64,000 nt of DNA from Terfezia claveryi (GCA_015179025.1 WHUX01000250.1:1-64000); one strand, 5' to 3'. Positions 23,567-36,196 are shown, counted from the first letter of the stretch. Notes: generated from the letters alone by a model not told the origin. A program made the numbers and translations.

Positions 23567-25910
23567 TCAAAAATCACTGCCCTCCTCCACCAAATCCTGC
23601 ACCTCCCCCTTCACCCTTTCAATCTCCTCCTCCAGCTCTCTCAAACTTCGCTCCAACACCCCTACCTCTTCGAACCTCCTATACCTTTTTGCCTCCCCCA
23701 CCATCCCTTCAACCAAAAACTTCTGTTCCTCCAACACCATCAGCTGTTCTTGCAATCTCTTCTCCTCTGCATCCTTCTCCATTTCCCCACCTCCACCTTC
23801 CCCTGCACCACCATTAACCCCCACCCCAGATATACTACTTGCCCCACTCGTTAGCCCACTCCTAACTTCCATAATCATCCCCGCCGCCCCCCCCTTCTTC
23901 GCCTCCTTTCTTTTTTCCATAACCTTCGGCAATGCCTTCAACGGCAGCATATGCATCTGCAAAAACCCTGCCGCCTTCACATAAACATTCCTCCTGAGGA
24001 CCTTCTCTGTCTGCGTCTTCGCCTCCAATGCCAAAATCCTCTTGGCCGCATTCTCATATTGACTAAACGCATCCAATAACCTCTTTCTCGTCCTAGTCGC
24101 CTCCGAAGCCTGCGCTTGGCTCGGGGTAATATGCGGATTTTGCAGAATCGTAAGATTTTGAAACCTAGGCATCATCGCTAGGATCCCTTGCTCGAATTGA
24201 ACTAGGGAAGAATATGCTTTCGCTTCAGGAGGGAGGTGGGAAACGTCTGCTGCGAAATCTTTTTTGGAAAAGACGGTGAATCTGCATTCTTTGCATATTC
24301 GTACGTCGAGTGAGGTGTTGCTTGTAGGTTTTTCAGATAGGGTGGAGTTTACTTTGCCTCAAATTAGTACTCGTCCCTTCAGTGAAGCCCCATCCTAAAG
24401 GCAAGAGCGATTTACCATTCTTCACCTCAAACCCAACTTCATTCGAACACCCCGCCCCCGAACCCCCACATACCACCTTTCCACATAACCTACAATGATG
24501 CTTTCGTATTCCCAATTTCGAAAACGCCTGGTTACAATACGGACAGTTCGTGACGCCCGCATCATCCTCCCACGCTACCACCTTTTGCTCCAACTCTCGC
24601 CTCTGGTTCTTTAGTATACCTACCGGCCAAAGAAAACTTCCGCTGGAAGTATCAGCTTCGGGAGGGTTAGTGAGGAGCTGTGTTAACTTCGTTAGACGCT
24701 TTTCAAGACGAGTAACCTCCAGATAGACCCTATCGACGGTTTTGCGGCGAGTAGCAAAGAATGCCTGGGCATGATCGCGAACAGGTGCTGTGGAATTGTT
24801 AGTCCTTCTTATCCTGATGAAATAGAGCAGGTGGGTATACCATTGTGATCATTATAACCGTCCCGTGATTTAAAGCAAGTTTCACACACTCGACACCAGA
24901 ATCCTCTCACCGGCTCATGTTGTGCCGACCTTGACAACTTGATCTGGTACATTGTATGCTCTTCACAAAACAATTTCCCACATTTTCGACCTATATTCTC
25001 ATAGTATTAGCTCATCTCTGAGGGGCCCAAGGCGAGCTAAACTCACAATTCACACACCCGTTCACCACCCCCAGTGGCCTCCTACATGCTGGTTCTAGGC
25101 AAAAGTCATTCGCGCTCGTCCTCTGCCAATGGGCCCTCGTAACCAGTTCATCAGGGTCTCGTGAATCCTGCTGTGGGGCTTTAGGGGTGGGGTTTCCTCC
25201 TCCCCCACCATTACTAAACACTGCTAGTCCATTCGATGGTGGAGAAGGAGTTGAAGGGGCATTTGATTCGAATATGTCTAGACCTTTCAGTTTCTGGTTG
25301 AGAGCAGTAACAGGTTGGAACTGTTGCTTAGCCTTCAGCACCCTTTTCCGAAACCAGGTTTTCACGTCGTCTTTTTCTTCTTCTTCGACTTCACAGTGGA
25401 CATCATCGAGATGCCTAGTAGGGGTGTATGTTAGTTTGTGCCAGATCTGGGAAATATCGTGTCAATATAAGGATCACACCATACCGATTCAACTGTAGCA
25501 ACGTAACCTATCAAGCCCCAACCCCATCTATTAGCTCTTCCCATTTCCACATCCACATCAGGCACCAACACACTCACCATCTGCTCACTACAAATCGGAC
25601 ACACCATCACCCCCCCTACGCCCCCTGTCTGTAGTGACGACCCTATCCCCATCAACCCCCCGGCCTCTCTCTCTCCATATGCCGTCGACTCTGAAAACGC
25701 CGAGTTCAGCGACACCGTACTCGCCGACGGCGAGATATTTCCCCCGACAGGCGCTGTCCTCGCTTTAATTGCTGGTGACAAAGCTTTCCCAGGACCTAGC
25801 ACCCTCCGGCCCATGCCGTTCCCATTCTGCTGCAACTTCGAGGGTAGTGGACTACCTCGGGCTCGCGCGGCGGCGGATGGTGGCGGGACAATGCCCCTGG
25901 ATTGAAGCAT
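23567..25910 (-). CDS. VAC1: Vac1/Pep7-type double zinc-finger endosomal fusion factor, six exons, 676 residues
   Basis: Vac1/Pep7 is a rabenosyn-5 relative. It binds PtdIns3P through FYVE-type fingers, links Rab5 (Vps21) to Vps45 and the syntaxin Pep12, and drives Golgi-to-endosome fusion. Domains in order: a low-complexity N-terminus; a C2H2 finger split over exons 1-3 (CPICSEQM...LNRHLDDVH, about residues 105-125); a first FYVE-like finger (NGCVNCRKCGKLFCEEH ... FWCRVCETC); a coiled segment; a second finger from residue 374 (CPYCNQAFSKL, KHHCRLCGKVVC); and a C-terminal helical Rab-binding region with coiled coils. Exons are 25910-25578, 25507-25485, 25414-25047, 24990-24841, 24787-24416 and 24351-23567. 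They sum to 2031 bases, an exact codon number, and every junction is GT-AG. Exon 2 is only 23 bp and supplies TLLQLN of the C2H2 finger. Assignment to Vac1 over other FYVE proteins rests on the C2H2 plus two-finger layout. Confidence 0.92.
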
Positions 25911-26536
25911 TGCAGTGGGTTGTATGTATGTATGTTGAATCTGTGGTTGGTGTTTGTATGCTCCCCCCGACAGAAGTGGCGTCACTACCTCAGGAAGGTA
26001 GGTAGCTGTACAGTATAATCTCCCAGTACTCTTGATGATCCCAGCCTTGCTTCGACTCCGTACGGTGTATGAAGGTAAAAGTTCACGCTGCAGCAAAAGG
26101 AGATATCCGAAGCCGGGTAAGCTTAACTCAAGCCCATAGAGCCCTCTCTGTCCCAAATTTCCCCGAGGCGTCGTAGTGCCTCGTTTACAGACAGGGGAGC
26201 ACTTGTGGATCCATGGATCAGATTAGATTAGATCCTCGGAATTCGGTCGGTTTACGCTGCCGACCTGCCGCGTCTCGTGAGGCGAATGGTCATATCAGAA
26301 TCTAGATCATGTGACCCCCAAATCAAAGAATGTTCATCACATTTCCGCCTAGTTGAGGGTAAAATAAGTTCTTAACAGTACATAGAGTTGTATGCCAATA
26401 CACCAAATTACTACCAAAAAGCCCAAAAATATACATGGAACCGCACCATGCCCATCCCAAAAAAAAAACACGCCCAAGGCAATACACCACGAAAACCACA
26501 AGAGCTATTTAAACACTCAAAACCCAACCCCCTTCC
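25911..26536. other. Intergenic between VAC1 and MET8
   Basis: VAC1 promoter side and MET8 3' flank. The open frame on the minus strand that extends upstream of 25910 has no conserved content. No other gene is seen. Confidence 0.5.
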
Positions 26537-27470
26537 CTAGAACCATCCCAAACTCCCAAACCACCCTCCGCCCCCTGACACCGCCTCCTCCACCACCTCC
26601 TCATCCTTCTTCTTCTCCATCAACTCCCTATAGCTCGGTACATCCCCCCCACTCTTCTTCCATGCCATCCAGTGATCCAACAGCCTGTCCATCTCCTCTT
26701 CCCCCATTCCCCCCAGCTCCTCCAAACTCCAGGTCTCACTCACCTTCGTCATCCATTCCATCCTCTTCGGCCCCTCCTCCAGGGTCGGCGCAGCCTTCCT
26801 CAACTTCCGTCTCAACTCACCAACCTTCGTTATAGCATCACCGACATTTGGAGGTAACGAGTCTGCAATCTTCCTCCTAATCAAATTTGCTATTTTTGGT
26901 CCATTCCCATTTGTAGACACCATAATCTGCAAAGGCCCATCACGGTGGATGCTGCCAAAATAGAAGTCACACTCGCTCGGGACGTCGGCGATGTTCACTG
27001 GGATGCGGAAGCTGTGGCAGAGGTTGTAGATCTGGGAGGAAGTAGTTGGGTCGTCGATTGCGGTAAGGACGAGAGCGTAGGTTGGTGCTGTTTCGGGAGT
27101 AATATCCTCTGTAGCAGAGAAGGGCCGGGGGATGTGTGTGACTTGGTTTGCGTGGGTGGTGAGGCGGTGCTGGATTTCGGGGTGAAGTGGGTGCGGCGCA
27201 ATTAGAGTGACATTGGCGTCCGCACAGAGGATAGAGTACAGGCGTGAGGCAGCGACCTAGGAAGATGAGAGAGTTAGTGAGGGTGAAATGGGATGCTGGG
27301 AGAGTGAGACACACATTGCCGCCGCCGATGATGAGCACTCGTTTATTGCGGATTTGGTAGGCGATGATAAGTGAGCCGCCGGGGATGATTGGGGGGTATT
27401 CCGATGGAGGGGTGGATGCGGATATAGATGTGGATGTGGAAGCTGGAGCTTCAGATGTGGGCGACGACAT
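26537..27470 (-). CDS. MET8: Met8-type siroheme synthase (precorrin-2 dehydrogenase / sirohydrochlorin ferrochelatase), two exons, 291 residues
   Basis: Met8 oxidises precorrin-2 with NAD and inserts iron to make siroheme, the cofactor of sulphite and nitrite reductases, so it is needed for sulphate (and nitrate) assimilation. The sequence has a Ser/Thr-rich N-terminus, then GGSLIIAYQIRNKRVLIIGG, the Rossmann nucleotide-binding loop (GGGN at residues 49-52), VNIADVPSECDFYFGS, the family's signature strand with conserved Asp residues, and IANLIRRKI leading to a helical C-terminal chelatase domain. Exon 1 is 27470-27315 and exon 2 is 27256-26537. The 58-bp intron interrupts the codons right after GGGN. 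Total 876 bases, exact frame. Length is close to yeast Met8 (274 residues). The fungal enzyme lacks the methyltransferase domain of bacterial CysG, as here. Confidence 0.95.
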
Positions 27471-28687
27471 GATGAGCTATTCGTACTCGCTTCCAGAGGT
27501 GAATAGCCGTGTGCTGGAGATGGAGGTCTGGAAATGTTCGTTTACGAATAGTCTGGAATTAGATCTAAAGCAAACAGCCAGATAGGCACTAAAAACTGCA
27601 CCCGTGATTCCACTCTTGCTACAGCCAGAGCTCAGTTATATAAACGATTTGAATGTTACTACATAACCACTGTGCCTAGAACTGAAGGAAGCGAGGCCGA
27701 GGAGAAATAGATCACCTACCGGGGAGAATGTTTCCTTGTGAATTAGCTAAGAGCTACTCACGTGATTGAACGGCGACCCATTTCAGGGTAACTACTCTGT
27801 TCCTCACCTGATTAGCTCTCGGATTCGTTCGGATTCCGTCCGCTCTTCCGTAGTCTAATTATACTTGTGCCAGCGAGAACTGGTCACTCTTTCTACTGGA
27901 AAACTAGAGGAATGAGATAAGAAATCAGGTCCATACACTCCCTATAACATGGCGACTCTACCCAAACTAGAACGCAGTTATACACCTAACCAGGAGTAGA
28001 TTCAAATCTTTCTCGCTAACTCAACTCACAAGGAAGTCTATCCTGAGCCAATTCCACAACGGGATTCGAGTCCTCGGTTGGGGACAGAGGACATTAGAAG
28101 GTCTGAAGTGTGATGATCCTATCGATATATTCATAATATAGAAGAGAAGAAGAAGTCATGGTTAAAACCTTCGGATCCTGTCAACTATCTAATGACCAGA
28201 TCGGGTAAGTTGGTAGTGTTGTCACATGTCCTTTCAGACATCTTTCTTAATGAGCCGAAGCATTCTAATGAATAAAGTTGTGAGTGGTTATGCTTGTGAT
28301 ATATAAGGCTTAAGGTATATATTCACGTGACTCGTGACTACTAACGTGATGGGCTTCTAGTCTTGTGATCAGAAACATAACCGTGGACTTTAGAATTGCA
28401 GAAGGTAATCCTTTTTGTCAGATAATATTTCATTTCATAAGCAATTGTAACGAGCAGATAACACAAACACAAGCTCAATCTGGGGAAAAACAGCAAGAAA
28501 ACCACTTAAGCAACATCTAAACGCCCTGCTGTCGTATTTCCGTGAAAGCATCCTCTCAAGAGCCCGCCGCAGCGTCAAATAACTGAACTATAGAGAAACA
28601 TCATTCAGCCCTGAATTCCATACCCCCATTTCTCTTTAACTACATGTAAACAACACTTGAAAACACCTCTATTAGCTCCGTCAACTT
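27471..28687. other. Intergenic, no gene seen
   Basis: Holds the MET8 promoter side and the 3' flank of TMS1. I looked for tRNA A/B boxes and found none convincing; the GGATTCGAGTCC at about 28072 lacks a matching acceptor stem. Confidence 0.5.
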
Positions 28688-30285
28688 TTATGAAAACCTA
28701 TCCGGGAACAACGCTGGTGCCACCAATGTCCATGTATACAAAGTATAACACACCCAGGCACTGACGACCTTCACCCAGCTGGCCGTATACGTTCTCCCAA
28801 TAGGCGCAAAATCTCCGTCAAGGTCCTTCTCAACCTGCATTGTCAACAAGGTCGCCACCCAGCTCGTTGCCAGCAAGAAGATCACATGGAACCAAGTATA
28901 CGGGTATTGCGTACCCATCCTTTCATCATCGTTTCTTCCTCCGTAGCTCTCTTCTTCATCGTCACTGTCGTCGTCGAGAGCGGAGGCGGGAAGGGAGCCA
29001 TTATCGACTGCTTGGCGAAGAGCAGCTGCGCGTATGGCCTTCCGAGAGGGCTGCAGCTGTTCTCCGTCAACAATATGTGAGTATTCGCCGCTGTTGGAAG
29101 AGCCGAGCGCTACACCTTGGGTGGCAGCGCGGGTTGTAGTGTAGGCGATAGTGAGGATGGTGATGAGGGCTCCCATGACGATTGATGCGGTTCGAGTTCC
29201 ACGAGCGCGGAGGAGAGGGTTACAGTGTTTGTCATCTGGCTCCATGGAGACTGCGGACATGGTGAGATAAGTGCAGTATATGGCGACCATGGCAGATTGG
29301 GCAAGACCAGCTTGCGAGTTGAAGTATTGCACTGTAGGGTGAACTGAAACACAGGACACAATTATGACCATGATGATGTTGAGTGTGATCCAGACAAGGT
29401 TAGTAGAGCAGTCAGAGCCACCGAAAAAGATATACATGACGATAGTCATCATGATGCTTCCAATGTACATCCCGAGGGTTGAGCCAATCAGGATGAACCT
29501 CCATACTGGAGAGTCATTGAATTCAATCTTCTCAAGACATGTCTCTGCCCAGCTGTGTGCAAGGTCCACTAGTAGAATGAGGCCAAGGAGGAGGAAGAGG
29601 AATGCACCAATGGTAGCAAAGTAGTTGCCCCAGACAATGAAGAAGCGCTCAGGGATCAAGAAGGTGAAAATGACAAGACCAATCCATGCAAGAATCTTAA
29701 GGCCCCAATATCCATTTTGGATTGCTGCACGGGGGTGCCGGGAGTTGGTTACGCCAATAAGAAGGAGGGCCATGATTAAGTGGAACACGCCGAGAGCAAA
29801 GTTAATTCGGTGCACGGCAACGAAACCATAGCATTGTTCTCCAAAACATGATATCGGCAGGTAGTCCAAAGTCAAGTGCTCTAGTTTCTTGATGGCCCAA
29901 GGTGTGAGCATTACCCATGATATGATACTGTTGACGAGGAATATCACTATGGAGGAAGGTCCATTAGTATACTGAAATCCCAGCACCAGGTCCATAGGAG
30001 TTACTTACAAGCATAGACAATACGAGTCGCAATACTTAAATGGATTATCAGTATAGAGCTTCATCTCGGAACTTCCTGGAGCTATCGCACCTATTTCCAC
30101 ATTTCCCACAAGCACTGAAGATTGCAGAGCAAGCGTAGGCACCACAGAAGCTCATGAGGCATCCTCCAATCTGTTCAAGAGAGTCAGCATAACTATCGTG
30201 ATAAGTTACACAGTAAGGACCTAGCGAAACGCACACTGCCTACGCCTGGGACCGCTAGTAGCGGGAGAGAAAGTAGACCCCCCAT
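28688..30285 (-). CDS. TMS1: Serinc-family membrane protein (Tms1), four exons, 471 residues
   Basis: Serinc/TMS proteins are multi-pass membrane proteins proposed to incorporate serine into membrane lipids; yeast Tms1 is vacuolar. Visible features: a short N-terminus MGGLLSLPLLAVPGVGS, the Cys-rich motif CSAIFSACGKCGN, then about ten hydrophobic segments. These include WVMLTPWAIKKLEH, CYGFVAVHRINFALGVFH, WGLKILAWIGLVIFTFLIPE and LVDLAHSWAETC, all family motifs, and a C-terminal WVKVVSAWVCYTLYTWTLVAP. An acidic loop (DDDSDDEEE) precedes the last pair of helices. Exons are 30285-30235, 30170-30091, 30034-30009 and 29946-28688, in total 1416 bases, exact frame, close to yeast Tms1 in length. 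The long open frame's own first ATG (29995) lies inside the third intron, so an ORF-only call would lose the conserved N-terminus. Confidence 0.94.
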
Positions 30286-31248
30286 CCTAGGAGACTGACA
30301 ATAAAAGCCCTGTTTTGCTATATACACCTAGGCAGTGAGGTCGAGATGTTGCTATTGTTAGTTGTGTAGTTGTGGAGACTAGCTAAGCTGTTGTGGCTAT
30401 CAGCTCTCGAGCTCTCAAGTTGTGATTATGTAACACAGGCGTACTCTTGTAAGAACGAGGCTGGCAATGAGCTCACATGATCATAGTCTTATATGCAGGT
30501 GGGCTTTGTGTGATCAAGCCACGAGGCTCACTAGAGGTTGCGCAACAGACTACCACGAGGCTTGTGTCTGCAAGCCGTTGGCGCCGCACCTACGTAGATA
30601 TGTCCTTGTGGGGCGCAGACTAAGAGCCATATGGAACCTTTTGGCTCACAAACTTCCCTACTGCAATCCGTTGGATGGTGCCACGGTTCTCCTCTTTATA
30701 CCCCAAATGAGGTTGACTTGTAGGCTAATAAGTGAGATTGGGGTGAATAAATGAAAAAGTGGGAAATACACCATATATCGAATACCCACTCTCTCGAATC
30801 CTTGCGACCTTTACACTTGAGAATATATAGTTGTATGTATATGCCTGCAGGAAGGACATCTGTGCCTGCTTCTCATTCCTCACGCGCCCTTACCGAGTCA
30901 TCTGCGTTGCATGCATGCATTTTTGATCTTCACAAACGTTTCCTATCCCCTACATTACAGTACCATTCGTCAAGTCTTTGAATCGCGCGTGCTGATCCCC
31001 GAACTCCCGGCGCATACGGTAAAAGCTAATACGAACCTGTGAAGTTACAACTCGCCTCCACGGAGATCCTAATGAAAGTCATTAAGCTTGCTCACGATAA
31101 TCAGTAAGCATTCTTTGGCTTGCTGCGAAGCCTACTCGACTCCCGCTTACGTCTGAACCTTGCCAACATCATACACGACCTCACCAGTGACAAAGACTCT
31201 AGCTAGAATTAGACTTTAATTTACACCTCCCGAACGGGTGCTTTCCAG
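30286..31248. promoter_or_regulatory. Divergent intergenic region between TMS1 and the MFS gene
   Basis: The 963-bp gap separates two opposed starts and should contain both promoters. No specific regulatory sequence stands out. Small open frames at 30467-30754 and 30751-30981 have no recognisable content. Confidence 0.45.
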
Positions 31249-33764
31249 ATGGCTGTGGAAGACAAGCTGAAGATAGCACGGATTGTGTCGATAGTTGCGT
31301 CAACGGCCGTTGCATTATCATGCGGGACGAATGTGGGTTCTGCACTGATTGCGCCGTATGGGAAGTCCACACTGACCCTGCGACCAAGTACACATATTCG
31401 GCATATGCACCACAACTCGCTGATCAGTTACATCTCACAACGACGGAGAGCAACTGGATAGTATGTCCCGCTACCAAGGCAATTTTGTCATACACTAACC
31501 AATTGTCCCAGGGAACATTCGGAAATTTGGGTACAGCATGAAAATAGCCATTTCTGCAAGTCCCGAACCTAGAATGCTGTAGCTGACTACGTCAAAATAG
31601 GCATGTACCTCTCTGGTATCCCAGCTGGTATATTGGTAGATAGCAAAGGCCCGAGGCCAGCAATAATGATTGGAGCCGTTTCTCTATTTGTTGGATATTA
31701 CCCGATATATCTAGGTTGGTTTCTTGATCACGGCGTGCCGATGGACATGAGGCTTATTATGGATAGCATTTGTGGGTGGTAAGGGCTCCATGTCAGTGGC
31801 GGCATTATGTTTCTTCTCTGGCATAACTGGAATGGGTATTTAGCCTTTACTTACTGAGAGCAGTACAGTTACTAAAAGTACCACAGGTAGTTGTTGTGCA
31901 TTTGGTGCAGCGATGAAAGCGGGTATGCTGAATGACTTCAATATATGCATGAAGGCTGTCTAACAACTATCCAGCTGTGTTGAATTTTCCCAGTCATCGT
32001 GGCACTGCATCGGCTCTTCCACTCTCGGCGTTCGGTCTCAGTGCATTCTTCTTTTCCTTAGTATCTTCCACATTATTCCCTGGCGATACCGCATCCTTCC
32101 TTCTTCTACTTGCCATTTCCACTAGTTCTATTATCTTCGTTTCATTTTTCTTTTTACGTGTTCTCCCAGCACCCAATGCATACTCTGCCATACCGACAGC
32201 ACGTGACCACAGCAACAAGTTACACCGCACAAAGTCTGAGGAGACTCGCCAACAACCTCAAGTTGAACCAGGTATGAATTACACCACCATTGCCGGATCC
32301 TCTTCTATAGCAGGCGCACAAGGCGCACAAGTGAATAGGGAATCAGTTACGGAGACCTCCTCAATCGCCTCCTTCTCGTCATCAGACGACAATGTCGAGG
32401 ATGAAGACCCCGAGATATGTTCGGCTCACCCAGTTGACACTGCTCATCATGGCCATATAGATATTCGAGGTTGGGCTTTGATTCGCTCAGTTGATTTCTG
32501 GTTTTATTGGACAGTACTAGGAGTGATGACTGGGATTGGTCTGATGACGATTAAGTGAGAACTATAACTTTCTGGAAACTTTTGGCCTTGTACTAATTCC
32601 TTTTCTTGCTGCAGCAATATCGGACATTCTGTAAGGGACCTGATTTCCCCGACCCGCATAAGGTTGTACTCATAAGGAATGCAGGTACAAGCGCTTTGGT
32701 CCAAGTATTCACCCGACACAGATCCAAAGGTTGTCCAAAGCCGTCAAGCAATGCATGTATCCATTCTATCAATATGCAGCTTTACAGGACGGATCTTTGC
32801 TGGTAAGCATGGCACTTACATATAAATGCGTATCATTCAAGTCCGTAATCTAACCATGTGCCTCCAGGTGTCTCGTCGGATATACTGGTCCGGACTTACC
32901 AGGCCCAGAGGTTTTGGCTCGTAGTTACCTCGACTATCCTATCTTGTATTGCTCAAGTCTGCGCCCTTTCTGTGGAAACACCACACTGGCTATTTCTGGT
33001 ATCTGGCATAAGCGGGCTCGCGTATGGGGTGTTGTTTGGCGTTTACCCAACTATCGTAGGTTTATGCTCTACCCGAGGATTATGTCCCATCCTAATGAGG
33101 CTTGGTACTACTCAGATCTCTGAGGTCTTTGGTCTCCACGGCATGTCACAAAACTGGGGAACTATGACGATCGGAGCTGTCATTTGTGGACAGATATTCA
33201 ACCTTTGCTATGGTAAGTGATCTTTCCTAAGTTTCCTAGTCCGCAACGCCAATCCTTGTTGGCTTTTCCTCCTTTTCCTCTCAGCTTCCAAATAACCAGC
33301 AAGAGCAAGGGTTCTTTGATACTGTATCCTTTATTCCTCGTTCCCCGCCTTTTTGCTTTTTTCCCTATCAGACCCGCTGCACGTGATAATACTCTTGAGA
33401 CCGTCATCACCAGTTCTCAGTCCTCCTTTACACAACTGCCTGCCCGGGCGAATCAAAAGAAGACATTGGCGTTCTGATATCTAAGGTTTTTTTCTACGAT
33501 GTTGGGTTTGGTGATGTTTTCCTTGGTTATCGGGCTGATGATATATGGAGACTGACTCCTGGTGATGACGCTATAGGTCGGATCTTCGACTCGCATAGCA
33601 CGTTTGTGCCTGGTAAGCCTGGTGAGTGTACAGAGGGGATTATGTGTTTTAGGGATGCGTATTTTATTACGCTATCTGCGAGTATGGCGGGATTGGGGTT
33701 GGGCTTGTATATTATTAAGAGAAATAGGAGGTTGGCGAAGGGAACGGCTGCTAATGAGGATTAG
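31249..33764 (+). CDS. Nodulin-like major facilitator transporter, twelve exons, about 526 residues
   Basis: This is a multi-pass membrane transporter of the MFS class with a nodulin-like N-terminal half, related to yeast YMR155W and MCH1-type proteins. The substrate is not predictable. Seen in order: IVASTAVALSCGTN, YSAYAPQLADQL, GMYLSGIPAGILVDSKGPRP (the MFS loop), CCAFGAAMKA, a segment around LSAFGLSAFFFSLVSS, a central acidic/Ser-rich loop, RSVDFWFYWTVLG, INNIGHSVQALW, FTGRIFAGVSSD, SEVFGLHGMSQNWG and CYGRIFDSHSTFVPGKPG. Exons: 31249-31332, 31389-31460, 31512-31530, 31601-31714, 31767-31835, 31887-31922, 31975-32554, 32615-32630, 32685-32802, 32868-33055, 33116-33212, 33577-33764. They total 1581 bases, an exact frame with matching phases. 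Two exons are only 16 and 19 bp. The last intron is 364 bp while all others are about 50-75. Confidence 0.88.
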
Positions 33765-34822
33765 GAGCCGGACTACATATGATTGGATGGATAATTAGGA
33801 ATAGAGGGAGGATGGGATGTACTTATCATTTTGTTCTCTCGTTGATGTTTTTGGAGTAGGTTGTGGGGCATCAATATTGCATATGTTGCTATCACATAAT
33901 CACACAGTGTACGTATTACAGAAGAGAGTAGCTGTATGTCAGTAATTATCCAAAGAGGGTGACGAAATGAGCAATCACCCCGTATGTCAGTTCTTACCTA
34001 AAGAGTGACGAAATGTGGTATCACATAACCTAGTCTGGTTTAACCGGCACAGCGTATGTCTCAGTCATTACCCAAGAGAGTTCAGTTATTTATTACCGAA
34101 AGATGTCAGTTCTAATTAATATATTGCAAAACTTTTATCACCTTCACCTGACAGCACCTGCCAGATTGCATTCCATGTTTGTAGCAATGCGGTCTATTGT
34201 GAAGTCAGATTCCAATGTGTTTTTACTAGTATGGCTAGTACACCAGGTACAGGTCACTTAAGCGAAGGCATTTCAAAGGTTTCTCAGCTTATGTATATGC
34301 AAGTTTGTGATAGTAGGTACCTGCAGTCTGGTTGCCTAAACTTCATTGACAAATGCAGGCATAGAAAAAAAAACGACTAAAATCAGGCTCACCGCTGGAA
34401 AAAAAAATTAACAAACAATGGCCCCTAAAATCGATATTGTGTTACTCGTGGATTATTTGACTTTTCTATTCGATATATGCCAGGCAAAGCGGCCTGCAGC
34501 CGACTCTAGCCTGTGGAAGGTACTTGTAGACAGTGGGTTAAGAAGAATTATATCCTCCTATCCGCGTACCTAGTGCCATACCTATTCTCCATATATTCAT
34601 CGATATTGCCTATGTTCGGCCTATCCCTCAGCAATCCCAGGGTCACACTGGGATCACACATCGTCCCACAGCTAGCTTGGTTCAATGGACACTCATACTG
34701 TTTGTTTGAGAATGCATGCATTTGAGGCGGTAGGAGTGGTAAAGTTGGACCTGGAGTCTCCGTAGGAGGCCAGTAGCCCGTAAGGGTGGACGGGGCTATG
34801 GTCGATGCGGCAAGCTCTTCCC
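33765..34822. other. Intergenic with imperfect repeats
   Basis: At about 33930-34110, three imperfect copies of a unit of about 60 bp share (G)TATGTC(A)GT(C)...TTACC(T/C)AAAGAG and GTGACGAAATG. TAGTCTGGTT-type repeat ends lie at 34031 and 34324. No gene is supported. Confidence 0.55.
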
Positions 34823-36196
34823 CTAATTTTGCCGCCGTATAATTGGACGGTATCGGTGGGCTTCTTCGCGCGCTTCAAGGGCATGCAAGGTATCGGGGGC
34901 GAAGGCTCTCCACTGTGTGGTGGACTGTGGTGGAGGGAAAGGTAAGAGGTATAGAGCAGTGTCTATGCTGGTTTGTGCCTGGGAAGGGAGCTGGGGATGG
35001 AGCTGGTGAGGGAGTTGTGGAGGAGACTCTGCCTGTGTTTCTGCTCTAGACAGAGCTTGTTGTTGCATTAAATTTTGCTTTAGGATATGTTGCCGCACAC
35101 GCTGATGATATACCTCGAGCTGACTGAGGTATTCCAACTGCTTCATCTGGAACAATTCGGACAGTTTGCATAGCTGCCGAGGCTGTTGGGGCTGCTGGAA
35201 TGCTTGTTGTTGCTCCTCCTCTTGCTGATTCTCGGTCCGCTGCTGCTCCTGCTGTTGTGGCTCTTGTAGAACCGGGTTAGGACCCTGTCCAGTGAACTTG
35301 CTGTTCGTTCCTTCTCCCCTAGCTAGGTCAGAAAAGATTCCTGGTTTGACTTCGGACCCGACGTCGGGTTGAGCCTTGGGTTCAGTTATAGTTCCACTTT
35401 CGAACTCATTCCCGGATTTAGATCCCGCTTCGCCTCCTGTCTCGAAAGCATCGGCCTCATATTCAGCAGGCGAACCCAAATCCTGCTCCGACTCGTCACA
35501 TTCACAAATACCCAATTGCTCAGCGTTCCAACCGAAATACATGCAAACGTACTTAATCTTAAAGAAGTACGAAGGCAAGTTCTCTGGCATAAAACCTCTG
35601 TAGATGGCGTGAACTACATACTCCCCCGGATTGTCCGAATAAGTTACATGGTGTATCTCATGAAATCTATTTATCGGGTCCATTAACACAACATCATTTG
35701 AACAAGGGAAGAGGAAAACTTACCCCCACTTGGTCATTAACTCGTTCTCAACGCTAGCCCTAATCTTCATAATCAACCCCCACTTGAGACTGTCCGCAAC
35801 AAGCTCGTTGAAGGGCATATGCCACCCTAGATAGTTGAGCATGTGCACGAATCGCACATCGCACGGGCGGGGAAGCTCATGGATGTCGTGGTAGCAGTCG
35901 ATGAGATTATCGAGGTCGGAGGTACAAAAAAATTGGGCCTCCAATGGGAAGTCTCCATCTTCCACCGAATACGTGCTCGCCGTGTCCCATACGGCCATGT
36001 CCTCCTCTACCTCTTCCTTTGCCTCACCCTCCTCCCCGCGCAAAATAGCTCCCTCTACGGAATTTGGAGGGGGTGCGGAGGTCCCATCCTCACCACTTGG
36101 AGTGATATTAAGGGTGGGGAGGCTATGCAGCTGGTCGGTGCCACGGAAGAAGTTCACCACCTTATACATTTTGAATGTATACCTTGGCTGATGCAT
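34823..36196 (-). CDS. Hypothetical protein with Gln-rich C-terminal half, two exons, 438 residues
   Basis: I do not recognise the family. Exon 1 is 36196-35724 and exon 2 is 35666-34823; the 57-bp intron has a GTAAGT donor, and the sum of 1317 bases is an exact frame. The N-terminal half has an acidic linker and a conserved-looking globular stretch: FFCTSDLDNLIDCYHDIHELP, MLNYLGWHMPFNELVADSLKWGL, then across the intron FHEIHHVTYSDNPGEYVVHAIYR and CMYFGWNAEQLGICEC. The motifs YLGWHMPFNEL and YFGWNAEQL look like two related halves. The C-terminal 180 residues are Gln/Pro-rich, suggesting a disordered region. No signal peptide or membrane segment is seen. The long double-exon frame argues that it is a real gene. 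Confidence 0.72.

Noticed and set aside
28060..28100. Possible tRNA B box (GGATTCGAGTCC)
   Set aside because: No matching A box or acceptor stem upstream.
30467..30981. Open frames of 95 and 76 codons in the TMS1-MFS gap
   Set aside because: No recognisable content; the gap is better explained as a divergent promoter region.
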